A DNA stretch of 12,863 nt from an uncultured Mucilaginibacter sp. (GTDB lineage Bacteria > Bacteroidota > Bacteroidia > Sphingobacteriales > Sphingobacteriaceae): positions 1 through 12,863 of the forward strand of contig CAMLFI010000031.1 in assembly GCA_946479225.1 (NCBI GenBank), written 5' to 3'. How positions within the stretch are numbered: position 1 is the first letter of the stretch; each line of letters opens with the position of its first letter. The position numbers were made by a program, and so were the translations under genes. The notes beneath the pieces are model-generated. The model was not told where the DNA came from. It ran no database searches and saw nothing but the letters and a program-made list of their open reading frames with translations. Below, one piece after another: positions 7,127 through 12,863 of this stretch.

Positions 7127-7519
7127 ATGAAATTACTTTATCTACCATTGCTTGCATTTTTATTATTGCCGTTGTCGCCGACCGACACTGTAGACACCGT
7201 TGCCCAACTAATAGGCAAAGGATCTGTGCACGAAATTGCTAAACTCTTTCCCGCCGAAGTTGAAATTGGATTGCCCGATACCGAGCAAGACACCTACCCT
7301 AAAGCCACTGCCGAGGGAATGCTGGAAAAATTCTTCACGCAAAACAAACCTACGGGCAGCAAAATACTCCACAAAATAAATAACGGCGGTAGCTTTCAGT
7401 ATGGCGTTGTTATTTTGTCGACAGCTAAAGGTCTCTACCGCGTGTCCTTCAACCTAAAAAATGAGAATGGCGCCGTCCACCTGATTAAATTATTGATAGA
7501 ACCCGACAAAGTAAAATAA
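7127..7519 (+). CDS. DUF4783-family secreted protein
   Basis: This 130-residue protein has a Sec signal peptide (about 1-19, MKLLYLPLLAFLLLPLS) and no lipobox cysteine, so it should be periplasmic or exported. The mature part matches the DUF4783 pattern of Bacteroidota: an N-terminal helix, VEIGLPDTEQDTYPKATAEG (about 45-64), a LEKFFTQNKP helix (about 66-75), then strands around GVVILSTAKGLYRVSFNL. The fold is probably a small NTF2-like cone, but no catalytic residues can be named and no function is established. In Bacteroidota this family often sits next to nadC. Here nadC is present but lies about 2.9 kb downstream, with the DUF4397/sigma/anti-sigma cassette in between. The gene is divergent from gpmI across an 87-base gap. 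Confidence 0.8.
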   Translation: MKLLYLPLLAFLLLPLSPTDTVDTVAQLIGKGSVHEIAKLFPAEVEIGLPDTEQDTYPKATAEGMLEKFFTQNKPTGSKILHKINNGGSFQYGVVILSTAKGLYRVSFNLKNENGAVHLIKLLIEPDKVK

Positions 7520-7534
7520 ACCTCTCAGGTTTTT
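7518..7534 (+). terminator. Possible short intrinsic terminator after the DUF4783 gene
   Basis: AAACCT (7518-7523) pairs with AGGTTT (7527-7532) around a 3-base loop, with a T-run at 7530-7534. The stem overlaps the stop codon and has only three G-C pairs, so it would be weak. Its A-stem-T layout and the promoter-like site just downstream suggest the DUF4783 and DUF4397 genes are separate transcription units. Confidence 0.4.
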
Positions 7535-7537
7535 ACG

Positions 7538-7567
7538 TTTGCATTAATTTAAAAAAAATTATTTTTA
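7538..7567 (+). promoter_or_regulatory. Candidate promoter for the DUF4397/sigma/anti-sigma genes
   Basis: TTTG at 7538-7541 is followed after 18 bases by TATTTTTA at 7560-7567, which matches the -7 consensus TAnnTTTG at all but the last base. It lies about 60 bases before the ATG at 7627. The surrounding sequence is very A/T-rich, so a chance match is possible. Confidence 0.4.
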
Positions 7568-7626
7568 GGTGTAGCGATATAAAGTTTACGCTCGTTTAAC
7601 CATGCAGTAACGTAAAATATTAAATT

Positions 7627-8310
7627 ATGAAATACTTTAAATCATTTAAAATTTTTGCTTTAGCGGGCTTTGCCGTTATATTAGCAGCTGGTTGTGCCAA
7701 AACAAACAACGATCCCGGGCCCCCTGTGTCAACCCTTGCGGTTTACCATGTCTCGCCTGACGCACCAAAACTTCTTTTTAAATTAAATAGTAACCCATTA
7801 AGTACTGATTCTGCAGCTTATGGCACTTACGGTTACTATGTAAACGCTTATTCGGGCAGCAGAGAATTAGCAGCCTATCAGCGGGAAGTTAAAAAAACAA
7901 ACATTACCACTACACTGGCTGAAGGCTCCATATATTCTGCCTGGTTAACAGGCCCGTGGGCAGCTTCTGAGTTTGTTATTTTAGAAGACAAGCTTACCAA
8001 CCCTGCATCGGGCAAGGCTAATGTAAGGTTTGTTAATATGAGTGTTGGTTCGCCGGCGCTTGACCTCGTAACCAGCACCGGCACTTCCGTTATAAGCAAC
8101 ACGACGTATAAAGCCGGCAGCGCATTTACATCTATTGACGGTGGCCAAAACTATAACTTTGTTATTCGTGCTAATGGTTCAACGGTTGATAAGGTTCTGC
8201 TTCCCTCTGTAACTATACAAGCCGGTCGCATTTACACGATTGTAGCAAAAGGATTCTACACCGGCACGGGCACCACAGGTTTAAGTGGCGATGTGCTTAT
8301 AAATTACTAG
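7627..8310 (+). CDS. DUF4397-domain lipoprotein
   Basis: This 227-residue protein has a lipoprotein signal peptide with the lipobox LAAGC, lipidated cysteine at 23, followed by a flexible KTNNDPGPP stretch. The remainder fits the DUF4397 family: STLAVYHVSPDAPKLLF at about 35-51 starts a first beta-rich repeat, and a second begins near residue 134 (ANVRFVNMSVGSPALDLV). DUF4397 proteins are cell-envelope proteins of unknown function, often found in Bacteroidota. No acidic surface-export signal directly follows the cysteine, although a single Asp lies at residue 29, so the leaflet it reaches is open. The sigma factor gene begins 45 bases downstream on the same strand with no terminator seen in between, so co-transcription is plausible. 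It could be a sensor accessory or simply a target of the sigma factor. That link is inferred from position only. Confidence 0.8.
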   Translation: MKYFKSFKIFALAGFAVILAAGCAKTNNDPGPPVSTLAVYHVSPDAPKLLFKLNSNPLSTDSAAYGTYGYYVNAYSGSRELAAYQREVKKTNITTTLAEGSIYSAWLTGPWAASEFVILEDKLTNPASGKANVRFVNMSVGSPALDLVTSTGTSVISNTTYKAGSAFTSIDGGQNYNFVIRANGSTVDKVLLPSVTIQAGRIYTIVAKGFYTGTGTTGLSGDVLINY

Positions 8311-8355
8311 TTAGCACCAGCTTTTTGCACTAAAACCGCGGCTATGTTATGATAT

Positions 8356-8928
8356 TTGTTTGTGCGAAATAAAGAGCTGACATTAGAAAAACTGATTGAG
8401 GGATGTATAAAAAAGGATTTCAGGAGTGAAGAACTTTTGTACAAAACTTACTTTGGTTATTTATCGGGTGTGGCCTACAGGTATACAAAAGAACGCAATG
8501 AGTCTGTTGAGCTGATCAACGACTCATTCGTTCGTATCTTTAAAAAGCTGGATAGTTTCGCATTTAACGGCCCGTCCGACGAAAAGCATAAGGCTTTTAA
8601 AGGATGGATAGGCCGGATAACCGCCAATGTTGCCATTGACCGCATACGCGCAAAACGCGCTATAATATATCTGGAGGATATAAACAGCGAAACCCAGGCC
8701 GACATTGCTATTGAAACCCCCGATAGCCTGAGCTACCAGGATATTTTAACACTTATTGGCCGCCTGCCCGATATACAGCAGCTTATTTTTAACATGCACG
8801 AAATTGAAGGGTTCTCGCACGAAGAGATAGCTGTTAAGCTAAATATCCCGGCGAGTACCAGCAGGGTTTATTTAACAAGAGCAAAAGCAAAACTTGCCGC
8901 GCTGTATAACCGTAACGAACACGCATAA
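8356..8928 (+). CDS. ECF-type RNA polymerase sigma factor (sigma-70 family)
   Basis: This 190-residue cytoplasmic transcription factor directs RNA polymerase to its regulon. Region 2 spans about 25-102, with the core-binding helix VELINDSFVRIFKKL at 51-65 and the promoter-melting and -10-reading segment FKGWIGRITANVAIDRIRAK at 81-100. Region 4 spans about 131-183 and contains the helix-turn-helix FSHEEIAVKLNIPASTSRVYLTR, which reads the -35 element. No region 3 is present, as expected for ECF sigma factors. The start is not ATG: an in-frame TGA at 8350-8352 leaves only TTG at 8356 or GTG at 8362, both giving an acceptable N-terminus. The stop codon overlaps the ATG of the next gene by one base (TAATG). 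This tight coupling with a membrane protein having a short cytoplasmic head is the usual sigma/anti-sigma arrangement. Confidence 0.9.
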   Translation: MFVRNKELTLEKLIEGCIKKDFRSEELLYKTYFGYLSGVAYRYTKERNESVELINDSFVRIFKKLDSFAFNGPSDEKHKAFKGWIGRITANVAIDRIRAKRAIIYLEDINSETQADIAIETPDSLSYQDILTLIGRLPDIQQLIFNMHEIEGFSHEEIAVKLNIPASTSRVYLTRAKAKLAALYNRNEHA

Positions 8929-10265
8929 TGAAGAACGAGAAAGATCTGTTTTACGAGATAGAAAACGTTCTGCATACTCACGAGGATGCTTACGTGGATG
9001 GTGCGTGGGAAGATTTTGTAAAAAAGAAAAAACGCAGACGGGGCATAGTGTTTATACGTATGATAGCTGCGGCGGCTATATTATTATTCCTGGGTTACGC
9101 GGCGTGGCTTTTTGTGCCTTTTACTACTGTTGATACCCAAAATCATCAGACAAAAAACATTACAAAACCACCCTATATCTATCCGAAAAACAATGAGGGA
9201 CACGACAGCGCTACAGCTAATGGCGCTGTTGTGCCTCAAAAAAATAACAGCAATGATTTGGCCGTTCCCGTCCCGTTGGCCGCAACAAAACAGCCTGCGG
9301 TTAACGAACCTGTTGTAAGGCCTAAGGTTATTGAAGAAACTGTCCCTGCCATAAAAAAAGCAGAAGAAGCTAAAAAGCCGCCCGGAACAACCGACATAGC
9401 AGAAGCAACAAAACTAAAGACAGACTCTACCGCCGTTGCTACTACTATTCAACCCTCAAATAACACAAACAATCAGCCGGTTGTAGATAAGGATGTTTCG
9501 CCTGTGGTTAAGACTGAACCCAGGCGCTATGAAAGGGGTACGCAGCGGCTTAATTATGACAGCCTGGCTAACTTAAGCAAGCCTAAGCCAGCAGTTGCCG
9601 ACGAGAAAAAGAGCAAAAATTTAAGTTATGCTGTAATGGTATCACCATCTGTAGGTAATCAGAAAATGAATTTTGGAACAGGCGTTGAGATAGCTTATAA
9701 TATCAACAAGAATTTTTCTGTAAGCAGTGGTATAACATATGCTTATGTAAACGCCGGTTCAAACAGAACCCCCGGCTCTGCCGAGGCTAAACAAAATTAT
9801 AGCTTGCAGGGATATAATACCTTAGCCTCTACAAATTCTGCTACTTTTTCTCCCTTATCATCGCAAAGTGTAAAGGATGTAAAATTGGCTTTATCGGGTC
9901 TTGAAATTCCGCTAAACTTTCAATATAAAACCAAGGGTGGATTTTATCTTAGCGCGGGCTTATCGGCCATGTCTGTAATTGGCAATGATCTTTCTTATAA
10001 TTATTTAAATAGCCGTGCGGTAAGCACGCCTTCTGCAAACGGCTTAGCCAATACTATCAGCGTGGTAACCGAAGAATCTACCGCAAAAAGCAACGAAAAA
10101 TTAACCGGCTATGTTGGCTTTTATACATTTTCTGCCGGAAAAAAACTCAATTTTGGCCGGGGTAAACTAAACTTCGCGCCGTTTATTAAAGTTCCTTTCA
10201 CCCGCGTTTCCTCAGAAAATATACAGCTAATACACGGCGGCGTGCAATTAGGCTTCGGATTTTAA
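8928..10265 (+). CDS. Putative dual membrane-spanning anti-sigma factor (inner-membrane helix plus outer-membrane beta-barrel)
   Basis: This 445-residue protein has four visible parts. Residues 1-40 are cytoplasmic and acidic/helical (FYEIENVLHTHEDAYVDGAW), ending in a basic KKKKRRR block. Residues about 41-64 are a single transmembrane helix. Residues about 65-228 are a low-complexity linker rich in Pro, Lys, Ala, Thr and Asn. Residues about 229-445 show alternating beta-strands typical of an 8-stranded outer-membrane barrel and end in the aromatic GFGF. The positive-inside rule puts the N-terminus in the cytoplasm. With the linker long enough to cross the periplasm, one chain would link the cytoplasmic sigma factor to the outer membrane. 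Bacteroides thetaiotaomicron Dma1, an anti-sigma factor controlling membrane vesiculation through its sigma factor Das1, has this design. The one-base overlap with the sigma gene supports the pairing. The anti-sigma activity, and whether the barrel truly inserts, are inferred. It was judged by architecture, not by alignment. Confidence 0.78.
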   Translation: MKNEKDLFYEIENVLHTHEDAYVDGAWEDFVKKKKRRRGIVFIRMIAAAAILLFLGYAAWLFVPFTTVDTQNHQTKNITKPPYIYPKNNEGHDSATANGAVVPQKNNSNDLAVPVPLAATKQPAVNEPVVRPKVIEETVPAIKKAEEAKKPPGTTDIAEATKLKTDSTAVATTIQPSNNTNNQPVVDKDVSPVVKTEPRRYERGTQRLNYDSLANLSKPKPAVADEKKSKNLSYAVMVSPSVGNQKMNFGTGVEIAYNINKNFSVSSGITYAYVNAGSNRTPGSAEAKQNYSLQGYNTLASTNSATFSPLSSQSVKDVKLALSGLEIPLNFQYKTKGGFYLSAGLSAMSVIGNDLSYNYLNSRAVSTPSANGLANTISVVTEESTAKSNEKLTGYVGFYTFSAGKKLNFGRGKLNFAPFIKVPFTRVSSENIQLIHGGVQLGFGF

Positions 10266-10325
10266 GATGGTAACTATCTAACCATCAAATCACAACCCAC
10301 TTAACCTGCCTTCCTGGCATCGTAA

Positions 10326-10358
10326 TTTGTCTTCATATAAAAAATGTTATTACTTTTG
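10326..10358 (+). promoter_or_regulatory. Promoter of nadC
   Basis: TTTG at 10326-10329 is followed after 21 bases by TACTTTTG at 10351-10358, a full match to the Bacteroidota -7 consensus TAnnTTTG. Transcription would start near 10363-10366, giving a leader of under 20 bases before the TTG start at 10382. It suggests nadC is not dependent on the sigma/anti-sigma operon upstream. The rest of the gap 10266-10381 holds only a weak 6-bp hairpin. Confidence 0.6.
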
Positions 10359-10381
10359 AGGCGTAATAACCCCTGTACAAT

Positions 10382-11227
10382 TTGGATACGGAACTTTTAA
10401 AAAGGTTTATAACCAACGCCCTTACCGAAGACGTAGGCGACGGCGATCATACATCATTGGCAACCATACCCCAGGGCACCCCGGGGAAAGCCAAATTATT
10501 AGTTAAGGATGAAGGCGTAATTGCCGGGGTTGAATTGGCCCTGCTGATATTTAGCGAGGTTGACCCGGCGCTGAAAGTGGAGGTGCTGATAAAGGATGGC
10601 GCGCTTGTTAAGCCGAAAGATATTGTTTTATGGGTTGAAGGCGATGCACAAAGCATACTTAAAGCAGAACGGCTTGTGCTTAATTGTATGCAGCGCATGA
10701 GTGGCATTGCCACAAAAACCCGCCATATAGTAGACCTGCTTGCTGGAACCAACACTAAAGTATTAGATACCCGCAAAACCACACCGGGCATCCGTTACCT
10801 CGAAAAATGGGCCGTTCGTATTGGCGGAGGGGTTAACCACCGTTTTGGTTTGTATGATATGATCCTGATAAAAGACAACCATGTTGACTACTCTGGAGGG
10901 ATAAGAAACGCCATTGAAAATACGCTTCAATATATGGCCGAACAAAACAAAAAGTTAGCCGTAGAAATTGAAGTGCGTAATATGGATGAGCTGGAACAGG
11001 TACTGGCTACCGGAGGCGTTAACCGTATATTGCTTGACAATTTTAATTTTGCCGACTTAAAACAAGCCGTTAATATTATTGAAGGCAGGTATATAACCGA
11101 AGCATCGGGTGGAATAACTGTTGATACGGTGCGCGATTTTGCTAATTGTGGTGTTGACTATGTTTCTATAGGTGAGCTAACGCACTCAGTAAAAAGCCTG
11201 GACCTGAGCCTGAAAGCTGCTTACTGA
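10382..11227 (+). CDS. nadC: Nicotinate-nucleotide diphosphorylase (quinolinate phosphoribosyltransferase)
   Basis: This enzyme converts quinolinate and PRPP to nicotinate mononucleotide, CO2 and pyrophosphate in de novo NAD synthesis in the cytoplasm. Its 281 residues are the usual length. Visible family blocks are EDVGDGDHTS (16-25), AERLVLNCMQRMSGIAT (95-111), DTRKTTPG (129-136), GGGVNHRFGLYDMILIKDNH (148-167), EIEV (185-188), LLDN (207-210) and the phosphate-binding EASGGI (230-235). Active-site residues Arg105, Arg131, Lys132, His153, Arg154, Lys164, Glu187 and Asp209 are intact. The start is a TTG at 10382: an in-frame TAA at 10367-10369 leaves no ATG, and the N-terminus LDTELLKRFI fits the family. 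nadA and nadB are not in the window. plsY follows after 119 bases in which no gene or clear regulatory site is seen. Confidence 0.96.
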   Translation: MDTELLKRFITNALTEDVGDGDHTSLATIPQGTPGKAKLLVKDEGVIAGVELALLIFSEVDPALKVEVLIKDGALVKPKDIVLWVEGDAQSILKAERLVLNCMQRMSGIATKTRHIVDLLAGTNTKVLDTRKTTPGIRYLEKWAVRIGGGVNHRFGLYDMILIKDNHVDYSGGIRNAIENTLQYMAEQNKKLAVEIEVRNMDELEQVLATGGVNRILLDNFNFADLKQAVNIIEGRYITEASGGITVDTVRDFANCGVDYVSIGELTHSVKSLDLSLKAAY

Positions 11228-11346
11228 TCTGACTGTTTTTATATGCCTGCTTATAATTTTATATATTTCGAAAAAAAATTTCGCAACCGCGCTTAAATAT
11301 TATTAAACTTGTTAAGTGTACTGATCGCTTATTATCTGTTTTTTGA

Positions 11347-11994
11347 ATGATAAATGTCTATTCTATTTCCGTACTTATTTTAGCCTACCTATTCGGCTCA
11401 ATCCCTACGGCTGTTTGGATAGGACAGGCATTTTTCAACATAGATGTAAGGGAATATGGCAGCGGCAACGCAGGGGCAACAAATACCTTTAGGGTGTTGG
11501 GTAAAAAGGCGGGGGTACCCGTTATGCTGCTTGATATTTTAAAAGGATGGACAGCCACCAACCTGGCCTATATGATAGGCGTATCTACAACCGGCCCTTA
11601 CGGCACAATTTCATTTACTAATTATCAGTTGGCTTTGGGTATAGCCGCGGTTATGGGTCACTTGTTTCCCATTTTTGCAGGCTTTCGCGGTGGCAAAGGC
11701 ATTGCTACCCTGTTTGGTATGATCCTGGCCGTTAACCTACCGTCTGCGCTGCTTTGCGTGTCGGTATTTATTGTGGTATTGCTAATTACCCGCTATGTAT
11801 CATTAGGCTCAATAATGGCCGGGTTTATGTATCCCATAGGCGTTACTTTTATCTTTCCCACCTACATAAAATCAGTTATTATTTACGGCATGTGCATGTG
11901 CGTTTTAATACTGGTTACCCACCAAAAAAACATTGAACGCCTTATTAGAGGTAAAGAGTCGAAAGTCAACTTTTTCCGCAAAAAGGAAGTTTAA
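11347..11994 (+). CDS. plsY: Acyl-phosphate:glycerol-3-phosphate acyltransferase
   Basis: PlsY makes 1-acyl-glycerol-3-phosphate from acyl-phosphate and glycerol-3-phosphate, the first acylation in phospholipid synthesis. It is an integral inner-membrane enzyme. The 215 residues are hydrophobic throughout and carry all three conserved motifs: GSGNAGATNTFRVLG at 38-52, LLDILKGW at 61-68, and GHLFPIFAGFRGGKGIAT at 104-121 with the active-site GGKG. The cytoplasmic tail HQKNIERLIRGKE (182-194) is also typical. The length is slightly over the usual 200 or so because of a short basic tail ending RKKEV. The partner PlsX is not in the window. The ATG at 11347 is the family's expected start. Confidence 0.96.
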   Translation: MINVYSISVLILAYLFGSIPTAVWIGQAFFNIDVREYGSGNAGATNTFRVLGKKAGVPVMLLDILKGWTATNLAYMIGVSTTGPYGTISFTNYQLALGIAAVMGHLFPIFAGFRGGKGIATLFGMILAVNLPSALLCVSVFIVVLLITRYVSLGSIMAGFMYPIGVTFIFPTYIKSVIIYGMCMCVLILVTHQKNIERLIRGKESKVNFFRKKEV

Positions 11995-12072
11995 GTTTTT
12001 AGACGAAACAATCTTAAAAATATTGGGTTTATACAGAAAACAAACACCTTTTTGGGTGATAATCAACTTACT

Positions 12073-12863
12073 ATGAAAACAACTAAATTTCTCCTTGCCC
12101 TCCTAACCATCACCTTTATCTATTCTTGCTCAACCGTACCTTTAACCGGTCGCAGACAGTTGAGCCTGGTAGACGATTCACAAATAAATCAAGCTGCTGC
12201 TGCAAGTTATCAGCAATTGTTATCCGATCCGAAAACCAAGGTAATAAGCACCAACAGCACAGAAACACAGCGCGTAAAACGAGTTGGACAACAACTGGCA
12301 GTGGCTATTGAGCGGTATCTGGCTCAAAACGGGTATGCCGATCAGTACAAGTTTGCATGGGAGTTTAATTTGATACAAAGCGAAGAAGTAAATGCCTGGT
12401 GTATGCCGGGTGGAAAAGTGGCCATTTATAGCGGCATATTACCGGTAACGCAAACAGACGCCGGCCTTGCTGTTGTAATGGGACACGAAATTGCACATGC
12501 TATAGCCAGGCACTCTGCCGAGCGGATGTCGCAGGAGTTGGCGGCGCAAGCCGGGGGAAGCGTTATTGGGGCTGCTACCAACAATAAATCATCAGCTAAT
12601 GTAATTAATGCCTTGTATGGCATTGGCGGTCAGCTGGCTTTATTAAAATACTCCCGCAATCAGGAAACCGAAGCCGACCGTTTAGGTTTAACTTTTATGG
12701 CGATGGCTGGTTATGACCCTAATACAGCGGTTACTTTTTGGCAACGCATGGCTGCTCAAAAAAATGGAGCCTCTCAGCCCGAGTTTTTAAGCACCCACCC
12801 TGCTGATGCTACCCGTATTGCCAATATTCAAAAAGCTATTCCGGAGGCGATGAAATATTATAA
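12073..12863 (+). CDS. M48-family zinc metalloprotease lipoprotein (3' end cut by the window)
   Basis: The reading frame is open from the ATG at 12073 to the window edge, 263 codons without a stop. Related proteins are about 265-275 residues, so probably only a few codons are missing. A lipoprotein signal ends at FIYSC with the lipidated cysteine at 19, followed by the family's STVPLTGRRQLSLV. The protease core has the zinc motif HEIAH at 138-142 and a third ligand in the E-x-x-x-D motif (SRNQETEADRLG, Glu198 to Asp202); THPAD near 241-245 is also conserved. It resembles the BepA/LoiP type of envelope quality-control protease that degrades misfolded outer-membrane proteins, and should act in the periplasm attached to a membrane. 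The gene begins 78 bases after plsY and may have its own promoter, though none is clear. Confidence 0.92.
   Translation, partial: MKTTKFLLALLTITFIYSCSTVPLTGRRQLSLVDDSQINQAAAASYQQLLSDPKTKVISTNSTETQRVKRVGQQLAVAIERYLAQNGYADQYKFAWEFNLIQSEEVNAWCMPGGKVAIYSGILPVTQTDAGLAVVMGHEIAHAIARHSAERMSQELAAQAGGSVIGAATNNKSSANVINALYGIGGQLALLKYSRNQETEADRLGLTFMAMAGYDPNTAVTFWQRMAAQKNGASQPEFLSTHPADATRIANIQKAIPEAMKYY

Noticed and set aside
7015..7242. Plus-strand ORF across the gpmI start and the DUF4783 start
   Set aside because: It overlaps both real genes in other frames, and its sequence has no signal peptide or domain pattern.
9112..9318. Plus-strand ORF of 68 codons inside the anti-sigma-like gene
   Set aside because: It is an alternate-frame reading of the low-complexity linker region.
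10266..10286. Hairpin GATGGT/ACCATC after the anti-sigma-like gene
   Set aside because: The stem is 6 bp with only three G-C pairs and a 9-base loop, and no T-run follows, so it cannot be called a terminator.
11304..11311. TAAACTTG as a -7 promoter element for plsY
   Set aside because: It has one mismatch and no TTTG at the -33 position in very A/T-rich sequence; likely chance.

Overview
The window looks like chromosome from a member of the Bacteroidota, most likely family Sphingobacteriaceae (Mucilaginibacter/Pedobacter type). The evidence is the gene content (an ATPase-less FtsX/MacB-type permease of about 790 residues, DUF4783 and DUF4397 proteins, a sigma factor paired with a beta-barrel-fused anti-sigma-like protein), promoters resembling the Bacteroidota consensus (TTTG at -33, TAnnTTTG at -7), and the lack of clear Shine-Dalgarno sequences. 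The genus is an inference from style and was not tested by any search.

Layout. Bases 1-59 may hold the tail of an upstream gene, followed by a 200-base leader with two dyads. Next come a two-domain FtsX-type permease (262-2631) and an AI-2E/PerM-family membrane protein (2868-4001). The second gene is bracketed by two copies of a hairpin repeat: a compound version at 2653-2797 and a minimal one at 4113-4144. A tight two-gene unit follows (4195-5165), encoding a split YeeE/YedE sulfur-compound permease. The 350-base convergent gap 5166-5515 holds a cluster of TTGCAA-type repeats and the gpmI terminator. gpmI (phosphoglycerate mutase) lies on the minus strand at 5516-7039.

From 7127 everything is on the plus strand: a secreted DUF4783 protein, a DUF4397 lipoprotein, an ECF-type sigma factor, an anti-sigma-like protein that appears to cross both membranes, nadC (NAD synthesis), plsY (phospholipid synthesis), and an M48 zinc-protease lipoprotein that runs off the end of the window.

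How they work together. gpmI, nadC and plsY are core-metabolism housekeeping genes. The most interesting part is the regulatory pair at 8356-10265. The sigma factor and its partner overlap by one base. The partner has a short cytoplasmic segment, one membrane helix, a disordered periplasmic linker of about 165 residues and a C-terminal outer-membrane beta-barrel. This matches the dual membrane-spanning anti-sigma (Dma) architecture known from Bacteroides, which could pass outer-membrane state straight to transcription. The DUF4397 lipoprotein just upstream is a candidate cassette member or regulon target. The other unexplained structures are the hairpin repeats around the AI-2E-family gene and the TTGCAA cluster in the convergent gap.
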